From: Baffinella frigidus
Lineage: Eukaryota > Cryptophyceae > Cryptomonadales > Baffinellaceae
DNA: 11,576 nt
Reading direction: 5' to 3'
NCBI GenBank assembly: GCA_026770585.1
Contig: MU647578.1
Coordinates: 68,454-80,029 of the forward strand
Made by a program: the position numbers and the translations under genes
The notes under the pieces: generated by a model
Database searches by the model: none
What the model saw: only the letters and a program-made list of their open reading frames with translations
What the model was told of the DNA's origin: nothing
Shown here: positions 1-6,599 of the stretch, in pieces
Position numbering within the stretch: the first letter of the stretch is position 1
How the letters are laid out: every line of letters begins with the position of its first letter

Positions 1-59
1 GTGGGGGGAGGAGATCGGGGATTTTGAAAATCCCGTTAGCACTGTCAAACACCGACCCA

Positions 60-300
60 TTATAGTGCCCACCCGCATTAGCGTTCACGCGTGACGTTAG
101 GGGGTTAGGTGTTAGGTGTTAGGTGTTAGGTGTTAGGTGTTAGGGGGTCGGGGTTAGGGGTAAGGGGCAAGTCACACGCGTCAAAGCCAATCCTCATGCG
201 TTAGAGCTCACCCACTCGCGGCAATGCCTACCCACACGCTTCAGTTAGTGTTTAATGTTTAGTGTTTAGTGTTTAGTGTTTAGCGTTCAGTGCAACTTGA
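60..300. repeat. GGTGTTAGGTGTTA and GTTTAGT tandem repeats
   Basis: The array at 101-145 repeats GGTGTTA (with GGGGTTAG variants to 170), and 242-290 repeats GTGTTTA. These are G-rich on the + strand, opposite to the CCCTAAA arrays further on. The whole 1-600 stretch otherwise shows no supported gene. Confidence 0.7.
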
Positions 301-436
301 GAATAGTCGGTCGACCCGAGTGAGGCAGAGCTAGAAAAATGCGTCAGTTTTAGGTCCTTTATTGACACGTAGGTCCTTTAGGTTTTGAATGCTCCCAACA
401 TAGCCCAACGACACCCCTTCCTACGAAAAAAAACGG

Positions 437-478
437 TTGACCATGAAAACGAGGAAAAAAACATTCCTCGTGGTCAAA
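437..478. repeat. Small inverted repeat
   Basis: TTGACCA and CGAGGAA are mirrored by TTCCTCG and TGGTCAA around an A-rich centre, giving a hairpin with a small internal loop just upstream of exon A. Confidence 0.5.
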
Positions 479-604
479 TTCGAATTTGGGTCGGGGATGC
501 CGGGGGAGGAAGGAAGGGAGGACTTGGGGGCGATCAAGGAGGATGGAGAGCCTGATGGCGCTCACCCCTTCTCATCGCCGTTGGATTCCAGACCGTCGCC
601 GCAG

Positions 605-691
605 GTGGAGGACTTTGTGAGGAGTGTGAGAAAGGGACTTCTTGAGAACGCAGGGGCGATGCTGGAAAGTGAATCCAATTCGCGCCTCCAG
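605..691 (+). CDS. Exon A of candidate EF-hand-like gene
   Basis: This is an 87-nt island of 29 codons, phase 0 to phase 0, in the frame that reads VEDFVRSVRKGLLENAGAML and ends SNSRLQ. It is preceded by CCGTCGCCGCAG and followed by GTGAGC, both near-ideal splice signals, with CAG|GTGAGC at the donor. The peptide is amphipathic and probably helical. The same frame stays open upstream to an ATG at 437 (a basic start, then GEEGREDLGAIKEDGEPDG). That upstream part has no clear splice site and overlaps a small hairpin, so it is not annotated as coding. The family was not recognised. Confidence 0.55.
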
Positions 692-876
692 GTGAGCTTT
701 CTGGACCATGGCCTGACCTGCAACAGCTGAGACGAGGGGCGACACCAGCTGGGACAACCCACGCCACCGACGAGGCCCGAGGGCCTCCTCAAGCCTTGCC
801 ACCAATTCCTAAATTAGAGACCCGCAGCTGGCTTCGCCCCCCGGGAACTGACTCCTGCGCACACCACTGCCCGCAG
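692..876 (+). other. Intron A-B
   Basis: A 185-nt interval runs from the GTGAGC donor to the CACTGCCCGCAG acceptor. It is mixed unique sequence without the telomere-like repeat seen in the next intron, and contains an in-frame stop (TGA at 728-730), so reading through is not possible. Confidence 0.5.
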
Positions 877-983
877 GCGCCGTGCGACCGCATCGCGCAG
901 TTCGACACGGGCGCCTCCGTCCTCTCCCCCGAAGGCGCCGCAGCGACGCTTGCGCTCCTGGAAACGCCTCTGCTCGTCGCGGG
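877..983 (+). CDS. Exon B of candidate gene, degenerate EF-hand-like segment
   Basis: This is a 107-nt island, phase 0 to phase 2, read in the frame APCDRIAQFDTGASVLSPEG and then AAATLALLETPLLVAG. The acceptor CTGCCCGCAG is strong; the donor is GG|GTGCTAAA. The FDTGASVLSPEG stretch resembles an EF-hand loop (usually D-x-D-x-S-G-x-L-x-x-x-E) with about one residue missing, and lies 41 residues before the better loop in exons C/D, close to the usual spacing of paired EF-hands. If the donor is not used, the frame stops at TAA 988-990 and this would be a terminal exon. I prefer splicing because the GG left over is completed by the A that opens exon C. Confidence 0.5.
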
Positions 984-1296
984 GTGCTAAACCCTAAACC
1001 CTGAACCCCAAACCCTAATCCCTAATCCCTAATCCCTAAACCCTAAACCCTGAACCCTCACCCCTCACCCCTAAACCCTAAACCCTAAACCCTCACCCCT
1101 AAACCATAGACCCTAAACCCTAAACCCTAAACTCTCAACCCTCAACCTTGAACCCTAAACCCTAAACCCAACACCCTCACCCCTCAACCCTCAACCCTCA
1201 ACCCTCAAACCCAACCCCCAAACCCCAAACCTCAAACTCCAAACCCTAAACCCCGCACCCTACACCTTACACCCTAAACCCTAAACCCTCAAACAG
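984..1296 (+). repeat. Intron B-C made of telomere-like CCCTAAA repeats
   Basis: A 313-nt interval is built almost entirely of variants of CCCTAAA (CCCTAAT, CCCTCAC, CCCTCAA, CCCCAAA, CCCTGAA). It begins GTGCTAAACCC directly at the end of exon B and ends CCCTCAAACAG directly before exon C. The telomere-like array therefore fills the intron from donor to acceptor. The strand pattern (C-rich on +) is the same as in most other arrays in the window. Confidence 0.75.
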
Positions 1297-1356
1297 ATGC
1301 ACGTCGCTCGACCGGGTCCTGGCGGCCTGCAAGCGATACGACAAAAATGGCGAGGG
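1297..1356 (+). CDS. Exon C: EF-hand entering helix and first half of calcium loop
   Basis: This is a 60-nt island, phase 2 to phase 2. After the first nucleotide it reads CTSLDRVLAACKRYDKNGE, and the split glycine is completed by the next exon. LDRVLAACKRYDKNGEG matches the EF-hand pattern: a hydrophobic-spaced entering helix, then loop positions Asp1, Asn3, Glu5 and Gly6. The acceptor CCCTCAAACAG closes the repeat intron; the donor is GG|GTAAAC. Cys replaces the usual Phe before the loop. Partial copies of this exon lie at about 2098-2130 and 2228-2255. A second + frame is open here from ATG 1297, but it lacks any recognisable motif. Confidence 0.55.
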
Positions 1357-1611
1357 GTAAACTCTAACCCTCAAACCACACAGCGGGCTACGAGGGGATT
1401 TTCGGCCCAAATCGGGCCGCCTTTTCGTCACCTTATCCGTAAGAAACCCCCCTATGCCCCTACGGATTGCCTACCGTAGGGTCGTAGGTCTTGTCGCTTA
1501 AGGGTTATTCGAAATCCCTTCGAAGTCCGCTGTTTGGCCCTACATGATAGCCATTTTCCCCTCGCCATTTAGACAAGAAGGGCGAGGGGTGTTCGCCCCT
1601 CACCCTGCTCC

Positions 1612-1808
1612 GCTCAACGCGACACGCTACATCCTGAGCCCGAAACGTTTCGGGCTTAGGATGTAGCGTTTCAGGCTTTAGGATGTAGCGTTTCGGGCTT
1701 AGGGTGTAGCGTTTCGGGCTTAGGATGTAGCGTTTCGGGCTTAGGATGTAGCGTTTCGGGCTTAGGATGTAGCGTTTCGGGCTTAGGATGTAGCGTGTCG
1801 CGTTGAGC
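1612..1808. mobile_element. Foldback element with 21-bp minisatellite core
   Basis: 35-bp terminal inverted repeats (1612-1646 and 1774-1808, one mismatch) enclose seven units of GTTTCGGGCTTAGGATGTAGC; one unit has an extra T. The left arm is itself the reverse complement of the unit plus GCTCAACGCGACAC, so the array probably grew from one arm of a palindrome by slippage. No coding capacity. Confidence 0.75.
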
Positions 1809-1859
1809 CTGCCCGCGGGCGCGTGAAGCTGAAACTCGCAGGACACAGCCAGGGGTATC

Positions 1860-2041
1860 CTACCACCAGCCCTCACGGTTTGCACAAATGGAAAATTACG
1901 TACCAGTTTTAAAACTCAAAACACCTTGCTTTTGGGTTTTTAAAAATAACCGACGCCGGAATCCGGCGGTCTTCAGAAGAGCCGGGGCATTACGTACCGC
2001 CAAATTCGATCATTTGTGCACACCGTGAGGGCTGGTGGTAG
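1860..2041. mobile_element. 182-bp TIR element (MITE-like)
   Basis: 31-bp inverted ends (CTACCACCAGCCCTCACGGT with TGCACAAATG; right end the reverse complement with one mismatch) enclose an AT-rich core. A TA dinucleotide lies near each outer end, compatible with a TA target as in Tc1/mariner-type MITEs. No transposase. Confidence 0.7.
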
Positions 2042-2096
2042 GCAGGGGCATCCCTCGACTCGAGTACACCCCCTGAATCCTAGGCGAGAGGGGGAA

Positions 2097-2258
2097 ATGC
2101 ATGCAAGCGATACGACAGGAACTGGGGTTTGAGGGTTGGCGTTGAAGGTTTTGAGGGTTGGCGTTTAGGGGTTTGATCGTTAAGGGTTTAGGGGTTTGCC
2201 TCTGAATACCTAGGCAAAAGGGGGGAATGCATGCACGCGACACGCCACGAATGGCCGC
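2097..2258 (+). pseudogene. Two decayed copies of exon C tail
   Basis: At 2099-2130 and 2227-2255 the text GCATGCAAGCGATACGACAG and its relative GCATGCACGCGACACGCCAC resemble exon C (GCCTGCAAGCGATACGACAA). Both copies are preceded by a shared leader (CTGAAT..CTAGGC..AGGGGG at 2074 and 2202), so the copied unit included neighbouring intron. Neither copy retains the EF-hand loop codons or the GTAAAC donor. Confidence 0.4.
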
Positions 2259-2267
2259 GTCTCTCTC

Positions 2268-2270
2268 GCG

Positions 2271-2301
<31 letters not shown>

Positions 2302-2385
2302 CTCCTCCTCCTCTCTCTCCCTCTACCCTCTCTCCCTCTCTCTCTCTCTCCCTCCCTCCCTCTCTCTCTCTCTTTCTCTCTTCCC
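2268..2385. repeat. CT-rich microsatellite
   Basis: Imperfect (TC)n with CTCCTC and CCCT interruptions. The Ser/Leu-rich open frames here are repeat artefacts. Confidence 0.9.
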
Positions 2386-2527
2386 CGAATGTCCGCGTCT
2401 GCTCCGTACAGAGAACCGTGTTGTCCCCTCCCCCTACCGCGCTCCGCGAGATTGAACTCTATCAGGTTTTGGTCCAGGGTTTAGGGCTCCGCGCGGCGGG
2501 CGCCACGCCACGATCGGCCCCGCGTTG

Positions 2528-2648
2528 AAAATGGGGTAGGTAGGCCTACGGCATTGCCTAGGACCTCCTACCGTAGGCCGAGGGATCCTAGGACCAAAAA
2601 GTCTCGGCCTACGGCCTAGGACCTCCTACCGTAGGCCGAGACTTATAC
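2528..2648. mobile_element. CCTAGG-rich foldback element, copy 1
   Basis: Starts AAAATGGGGTAGGTAGGCCT and holds several arms of GCCTACGG / CCGTAGGC around CCTAGGACCTCCTA, including AGTCTCGGCCTACGG mirrored by CCGTAGGCCGAGACT. Comparison with the second copy of the surrounding duplication shows it as an insertion of about 114 bp. Confidence 0.75.
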
Positions 2649-2679
2649 GGGTCCTAACACGTGTGGTCTGGCGCGGTAG

Positions 2680-2733
2680 GTCCGTGACGGTCCCGGCGTA
2701 TCAGCTGATACGCTCCCCGCGGCTGTTTTAATC
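2680..2733 (+). pseudogene. Broken copy of exon D
   Basis: The same CGCGGTAG acceptor context and first 28 nt as exon D read SVTVPAYQL. The sequence then diverges to IRSPRLF and a TAA stop. It lies in the first half of a duplicated block (2459-2527 plus 2649-2707) whose second copy carries the intact exon D. Confidence 0.55.
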
Positions 2734-2929
2734 GTGTACCGAGTTTTTAGGACTCGTATAAAAGCCCGGACGCGGAAAGGACGAGGAGCTGCGTTTCACT
2801 GCAAAGCGCACACTCATTTTGTCTATCAGGGTTCGGTCCAGGGTTTAGGGCTCCGCGCGGCGGGCGCCACGCCACGATCGGCCCCGCGTTGTTGATATGG
2901 GTCCTAACACGTGTGGTCTGGCGCGGTAG

Positions 2930-3014
2930 GTTTGTGACGGTCCCGGCGTACCAGCTGGCGCTCCGGGCGGCGGGCGCGGGGCTGCTCGGGAAGACCCACG
3001 CCGAACAGGCACGC
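2930..3014 (+). CDS. Exon D: second half of EF-hand loop and exiting helix
   Basis: This is an 85-nt island, phase 2 to phase 0. The first G completes the loop glycine, then the frame reads FVTVPAYQLALRAAGAGLLG and KTHAEQAR. Joined to exon C the loop is DKNGEGFVTVPA: Val at position 8 is the expected hydrophobic residue, but position 12 is Ala instead of the usual Glu, so calcium affinity may be weak or lost. The exiting helix YQLALRAAGAGLL is convincing. The acceptor is CGCGGTAG and the donor CGC|GTTTCT. A broken copy starts at 2680 and 3'-part copies occur at 3119 and 3255. This copy is the longest open one. Confidence 0.5.
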
Positions 3015-3090
3015 GTTTCTTAGTAGTTAGGCACGCATCTCTCGGAAGAGGCACGCATTTCTTAGTAGTTAGGCACGCATCTTTCAGGGG
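3008..3090 (+). repeat. Short tandem duplication after exon D
   Basis: GGCACGCGTTTCTTAGTAGT followed by TAGGCACGCATCT recurs as GGCACGCATTTCTTAGTAGT followed by the same text, so the exon D end and its donor are duplicated within about 50 bp. Confidence 0.65.
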
Positions 3091-3116
3091 TTCGAGGGTT
3101 GAGGGTTCAAGATTTC

Positions 3117-3155
3117 AGGGCTGCTCGGGAAGACCCACGCCGAACAGGCACGCAT
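3117..3155 (+). pseudogene. Partial copy of exon D 3' half
   Basis: The sequence from 3119 on matches the exon D segment encoding GLLGKTHAEQAR, here directly after TTTCAG. The donor GT of exon D is replaced by AT (CGC then ATGCC), so the copy could not be spliced in the same way. It is set in GGGTTTGAGGGTT-type repeat. Confidence 0.6.
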
Positions 3156-3254
3156 GCCTCAGCGTAGGAGGGGTTCGAGAGTTGAGGAGTTTGGGCTTTG
3201 GGCTTTAGAGTTTTGGAGTTTTGTGGGTTTGAGGGTTAGAGTATTGGGGCGAGT

Positions 3255-3293
3255 GGCTGCTCGGGAAGACCCACTCCGAACAGGCACGCGTTT
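3255..3293 (+). pseudogene. Second partial copy of exon D 3' half
   Basis: GGCTGCTCGGGAAGACCCAC is repeated here a third time, continuing through the GAACAGGCACGC end of exon D and keeping the GC|GTTTTTT donor. One change (ACGCC to ACTCC) gives His-Ser in place of His-Ala. The upstream half of the exon is absent. Confidence 0.6.
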
Positions 3294-3420
3294 TTTGGGG
3301 TTCGAGGGTTGAGGGTTGAGGGGTTTGGGGTTGGAAGGTTGGGTGTTTGAGGGGTGGGGTTTGGAGATTGAGAGTTGGAATTTAGGAGTTGGGGGCTTGC
3401 GGGTTAGCGTTGAGGGGGTT

Positions 3421-3574
3421 TTATCCGGGGACATGTTTAATTTAAAAGAAAATGGATCCCTATTTGTTCATAGGAGTTGGACGAAGGTTAATTAGGGCCC
3501 GAAGTAAATTTAATTAGGACCAGAACCCGGTTTGATAGGCCATTTTCATTTAAATTAAACATGTTCCCGGATAA
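3421..3574. mobile_element. 154-bp TIR element (MITE-like)
   Basis: 35-bp inverted ends starting TTATCCGGGGACATGTTTAA, right end the reverse complement with two mismatches, AT-rich centre. TA lies at both outer ends (TTTA / TAAG context). No ORF. Confidence 0.75.
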
Positions 3575-3647
3575 GGTTGCGGTTTGACGGTTAGCTTTAG
3601 GGGGTTGCGGTTTGACGGCCCAGAATCAACACCGTGTGTCGTTGCAG

Positions 3648-3960
3648 GTTAGTCAACATGGTTCTCGTGCGCGGAGGCTGTCTCCCCCAGAAAAGTTATC
3701 CGGCATTGCCTAGGACCTCCTACCGTAGGCCGAGGGATCCTAGGGATCCTAGGACCTCCTACCGTAGGCCGAGGGATCCTAGGACCAAAACGTCTCGGCC
3801 TAATAGGAGGTCCTAGGCAATGCCGTTTTTCGAGACTTTTTGGTCCTAGGATCCCTCGGCCTATGGTAGGAGGTCCCTAGGCAATGCGGTATGCCTAACT
3901 ACCCTATTTTCAGGCCGTTAGCCTATGAACACGTGGGCGGGGTGGAGCTCCAAGATCCTA
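3648..3960 (+). pseudogene. Copy of exon E interrupted by a foldback element
   Basis: After the acceptor TGTGTCGTTGCAG the sequence matches exon E (VSQHGSRA, then diverging). It is interrupted at about 3697-3912 by a CCTAGG-rich foldback element and resumes with GAACACGTGGGCGGGGTGGA, corresponding to the middle of exon E, before ending at CTCCAAGAT. The element has split this exon copy in two. Confidence 0.55.
3697..3912. mobile_element. CCTAGG-rich foldback element, copy 2
   Basis: The left arm GGCATTGCCTAGGACCTCCT through CCGTAGGCCGAGGGATCC is mirrored on the right, ending at AACTACCCTATTTTCAGGCC. It has an internal duplication of the GATCCTAGG part. It sits inside a copy of exon E. Confidence 0.7.
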
Positions 3961-4013
3961 GCATCAACAACGGGAATCCATCGTGGTCGTTTACCTAACC
4001 CCTCAACAGCAAC

Positions 4014-4071
4014 AGTAACATCTATACATAATGCCAGGGTTATAACCCTGGCATTATGTATAGATGTTACT
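4014..4071. repeat. Perfect 58-bp palindrome
   Basis: 29-bp arms with no spacer: AGTAACATCTATACATAATG then CCAGGGTTA, followed by the exact reverse complement. It lies between copies of exon E. It could be a recently inserted foldback element or a hairpin-forming replication product. Confidence 0.9.
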
Positions 4072-4239
4072 AGCTAAAACCATACACCCCACACCCTAAA
4101 CTCTAGCATCAATACCATTTGAAACCCTGGGATCAATCACGAGTAGGGTTTCACACACCCCAGTGTCCCGGGGCAGAGGGAGAGGACTCCAACCCCTAAA
4201 CCCTAAACCCTAGCAGGCATAACGTGTGTTGTCTTTCTT

Positions 4240-4340
4240 ACTCACGCGGGGCGGCACAGAGGGAGAGGCTGGCGGTAGCGGCGGGGACAGCGGTGGAACA
4301 CGGGCACGTGTGGGCGGGGAGAAACTCCAAGACCCCAGCA
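4240..4340 (+). pseudogene. Copy of exon E without a proper acceptor
   Basis: The segment from ACTCACGCGGGGCGGCACAG through GAGAGGCTGGCGG to GGGCACGTGTGGGCGGGGAG matches exon E, including the codons for QRERLAVAAGTAVEHGHVWAG. The CAG acceptor and first codons are altered, and the copy ends at CTCCAAGACCCC instead of continuing to MRDEDRIRYA. Confidence 0.55.
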
Positions 4341-4397
4341 TCAACACCGTGTGTTTTTCCTAGCAAACCCCAGCATCAACAGCGTGTGTTTTTCCAG

Positions 4398-4466
4398 GTT
4401 ACTCAACATGGTTCTCGTGCGCAGAGGGGGAGGCTGGCGGCAGCGGCTGGGACAGCCCTGGAGTAT
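4398..4466 (+). CDS. Shortened exon E copy, in frame
   Basis: This is a 69-nt island of 23 codons, phase 0 to 0, with acceptor GTGTTTTTCCAG. It reads VTQHGSRAQRGRLAAAAGTA then LEY and is followed by GTCCAAG. It corresponds to the first half of exon E, with the codons for GHVWAGRSS deleted. Because the length is a multiple of three, including it would add a tandem repeat of the peptide without changing frame. It could be an alternative exon or a dead copy. Confidence 0.4.
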
Positions 4467-4527
4467 GTCCAAGACCCCAGCATCAACACCGCCAAGACCC
4501 CAGCATCAACACCGTGTGTTTTTCCAG

Positions 4528-4657
4528 GTTAGTCAACATGGTTCTCGTGCGCAGAGGGAGAGGCTGGCGGCGGCGGCTGGGACAGCGCTGGAGTATGGGC
4601 ACGTGTGGGCGGGGCGGAGCTCCAAGATGCGCGATGAAGACCGCATCCGCTACGCTG
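4528..4657 (+). CDS. Exon E of candidate gene, most complete copy
   Basis: This is a 130-nt island, phase 0 to phase 1. It reads VSQHGSRAQRERLAAAAGTA, then LEYGHVWAGRSSKMRDEDRI and RYA, and ends with a lone G. The acceptor ACCGTGTGTTTTTCCAG is strongly pyrimidine-rich; the donor is CTG|GTCCAC. The peptide is Ala/Arg-rich and probably helical at the start and charged at the end; no family was recognised. It is the only one of about six copies with both the start and the MRDEDRIRYA end intact, hence its choice for the gene model. Repeated CAGCATCAACACCGTGTGT segments just upstream of the copies show that the acceptor region was copied with the exon. Confidence 0.55.
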
Positions 4658-4842
4658 GTCCACCCTGCACCCTAGCTGTGAAACCCTAAACCCTGAGCCT
4701 TGCACAGCCCTGCACCCGTCCACGCGAGGCGAACCGTTGCGTTTTTAAAATTCTACAAGTGGCCTCGTAAAACCTCTTTTAGATGATTTGGATGGGATCT
4801 GGTCACGTTGCTTTTCGGAATTTCGGACGGTAACGTGACCAG

Positions 4843-4895
4843 CGTGGCGGGGCGGAGCTCCACGATGCGCGACGAAGATCGCATCCGCTACGCCG
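4843..4895 (+). pseudogene. 3' half copy of exon E
   Basis: GTGGCGGGGCGGAGCTCCAC through ATGCGCGACGAAGATCGCAT to TACGCCG|GTCC matches the end of exon E with mostly synonymous changes (GAT/GAC, GAA, GCC/GCT). It is preceded by GTGACCAG, the right arm of an 11-bp inverted repeat. The first half of exon E is missing. Confidence 0.55.
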
Positions 4896-4944
4896 GTCCT
4901 CCCGAAACCCTGCACCCTAACTGTGCAACCTTAAACCCTGGTTT

Positions 4945-5078
4945 AATGGGGTAGTTAGGCCTACGGCATTGCCTAGGACCTCCTACCGTAGGCCGAGGGA
5001 TCCTAGGATCCTAGGACCAAAACGTCTCGGCCTACGGTAGGAGGTCCTAGGCAATGTCGTAGGCCCAACTACCCCATT
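4945..5078. mobile_element. CCTAGG-rich foldback element, copy 3
   Basis: A near-complete hairpin: AATGGGGTAGTTAGGCCTAC and CCTAGGACCTCCTACCGTAG are mirrored to ACTACCCCATT at the right end. The best-preserved member of the family and the closest to its full form. Non-coding. Confidence 0.8.
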
Positions 5079-5234
5079 TTCAGGCCGGTAGCCTATGAGC
5101 CTTGCACAGCCCTCAACCCGTCCACGCGAGGCGAACCGTGGCCTTTTTAAATCCCTTTGTAAAACCTCTTCAAGAGGATTTGGATGGGATCTGGTCACGT
5201 TGCTTTTCGGAATTTCGGACGGTAACGTGACCAG

Positions 5235-5282
5235 CGTGGCGGGGCGGAGCTCCAAGATGCGCGATGAGGATCGCACTACGCT
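5235..5282 (+). pseudogene. Frameshifted 3' half copy of exon E
   Basis: Almost identical to the 4843 copy, with the same GTGACCAG lead-in. It lacks about five bases in the DRIRYA codons (CGCACTACGC for CGCATCCGCTACGC), which shifts the frame. It belongs to the second half of a roughly 400-bp tandem duplication. Confidence 0.55.
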
Positions 5283-5354
5283 AGACCTGAAGGTCAATCG
5301 CAAAAGTCAACTCCCCAGTGTTGCGAGGTCAACTTTTGGAAGAAAGCACGGTCA

Positions 5355-5470
5355 CCCCTACACCCTACACCCTACACCCTACACCCTGCACCCTACACCC
5401 TACACCCTACACCCTACACCCTACACCCTACACCCTACAACCTAAACCCTACACCCTACAACCTGAACCC
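5355..5470. repeat. CCCTACA tandem array
   Basis: About fourteen units of CCCTACA (one CCCTGCA) in register, then CAACCTAAACC variants. It is related to the CCCTAAA motif by one base and is more homogeneous than the arrays in the B-C intron, suggesting recent expansion. Confidence 0.9.
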
Positions 5471-5514
5471 TGAACCCTGAACAGTGAACCCTGATCAGTG
5501 AATGCTAAACCCCC

Positions 5515-5640
5515 AAACCCTGAACCCTGAACCCTGAACCCTGAACCCTGAACCCTGAACCCTGAACCCTGAACCCTGAACCCTGAACCCTGAACCCTGA
5601 ACCCTGAACCCTGAACGCTAAACCCTGAACGCTAAACCCT
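5515..5640. repeat. CCCTGAA tandem array
   Basis: About fifteen near-perfect CCCTGAA units followed by CGCTAAACCCTGAA variants. A separate expansion of another one-base variant of the telomere-like unit. Confidence 0.9.
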
Positions 5641-5770
5641 ACACACACCCCGACCATCAACCGTGAACCGTGAACCCTCAAATATAAACACTGAACCCCA
5701 CACCCTAAACTCTACACCCCGAACCCTAAACCCTAAACCCTAAACCCTCAACACTCCACCCCAAACCCCG
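5641..5770. repeat. Degenerate CCCTAAA-type repeats
   Basis: Mixed ACCCTAAA, CCCCGAA and CCGTGAA units leading into the TTGACACG region. No gene seen. Confidence 0.75.
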
Positions 5771-5819
5771 ACCCCGAACCACCCCACCGCAGCGCTCCAC
5801 ACACGCCCGCACCCTCTTC

Positions 5820-6240
5820 TCTAAAGTTGACACGTTGACTTGAGTAAAACTAAAGTTGACGCGTTGACTTAAGTAAAACACGTTTCGGCAGCGCTCGACG
5901 CACGGCTCCGCACGTCCCTCGCGCGCTCCGCCTATTAAAGTTGACACGTTTGCATGGGGGTTGACTTTCGGAAAACCCCACTCCAGCACTCGACACACGG
6001 CTCCGTACATACGCCCCCCCCCGTCAGCAATCCCTTAATTCACAAATAAACCCCGAAACCTTTTACGGGGTACATGCTGGTCTCCGTAATTAACAAATAA
6101 ACACCACCGCAGCACTCGGAACTCGGCGCCGCACAGCCGTGTTTTTTTTACGGGGGGTAAATTTACTGCCTTTTGCACGGGGGTTGACTAAACCCTTTCG
6201 GCAGCGCTCGCCACGCGGCTCCGCGCAGCGCCCTCTGCTC
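5820..6240. repeat. Diverged relatives of the 85-bp minisatellite
   Basis: Elements TAAAGTTGACACGTT, CTCGAC.CACGGCTCCG and CCCCACTCCAGC recur in altered order at 5822, 5850, 5935 and 6185. A second module, ACGGGGTACATGCTGGTCTC to CACCACCGCAGCACTCG (6065-6118), recurs at 6545-6598. No exon could be supported. Confidence 0.65.
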
Positions 6241-6495
6241 TAAAGTTGACACGTTTGCATGAGAGTTGACTTTCGTAAAGCCCCACTCCAGCGCTCGACA
6301 CTCGGCTCTGCGCAGCGCTCTTCTCTAAAGTTGACACGTTTGCATGAGAGTTGACTTTCGTAAAGCCCCACTCCAGCGCTCTACACTCGGCTCCGCGCAG
6401 CGCTCTTCTCTAAAGTTGACACGTTTGCATGAGAGTTGACTTTCGTAAAGCCCCACTCCAGCGCTCTACACTCGGCTCCGCGCAGCGCCCTCCGC
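6241..6495. repeat. 85-bp minisatellite, three copies
   Basis: Units at 6241-6325, 6326-6410 and 6411-6495, starting TAAAGTTGACACGTTTGCAT. Each contains GGCTCTGCGCAG or GGCTCCGCGCAG followed by CGC, the same text as the acceptor of exon F (6919-6933). After the third unit the sequence continues CCCTCCGCCTCCCCCCT as in exon F. Confidence 0.85.
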
Positions 6496-6599
6496 CTCCC
6501 CCCTCCCGCGATCCCCCAATCAACAAATACAACCCAAATTCTCAACGGGGTATATGCTGGTCTCCGTTATTAACAAATAAACACCACCGCAGCACTCGA

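Larger units (their letters stand above)
2459..2957 (+). repeat. Duplicated block carrying exon D and its broken copy
   Basis: Segments 2459-2527 and 2823-2891 (69 bp each, nearly identical), and 2649-2707 and 2899-2957 (59 bp each), form two copies of one block. Copy 1 is opened by a foldback insertion at 2528-2648; copy 2 has only seven bases there. Between the copies, 2708-2822 is unique sequence that contains a TATAAAA at 2757 of uncertain meaning. Confidence 0.75.
4695..5282 (+). repeat. About 400-bp tandem duplication
   Basis: The segment GAGCCTTGCACAGCCCT..GTCCACGCGAGGCGAACCGT to the 3' half of exon E occurs at 4695-4895 and again at 5097-5282. Copy 1 is followed by the foldback element 4945-5078, so the element lies between the copies. 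Both contain the inverted repeat CTGGTCACGTT/AACGTGACCAG (4799-4809 with 4832-4842; 5191-5201 with 5224-5234) directly before the exon copy. Confidence 0.75.

Noticed and set aside
984-1296. Chromosome end or true telomere
   Set aside because: The repeats are degenerate and followed by unique sequence and exons on both sides; they are interstitial.
1647-1794. CRISPR-like array
   Set aside because: Contiguous 21-bp units without unique spacers, in a eukaryotic context; a minisatellite.
1505-1885. 126-aa minus-strand ORF with SPKRYIL repeats
   Set aside because: The frame is open because the 21-bp minisatellite unit is a multiple of three; no other support.
2227-2484. Ser/Leu-rich ORFs in two frames
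   Set aside because: They translate the CT microsatellite.
2757-2763. TATA box of a promoter
   Set aside because: TATAAAA lies between duplicated exon D blocks within the proposed intron, with no initiator or 5' exon nearby.
5095-5445. 116-aa plus-strand ORF
   Set aside because: It joins a frameshifted exon E copy to the CCCTACA array (PYTLHPT repeats); not a real protein.
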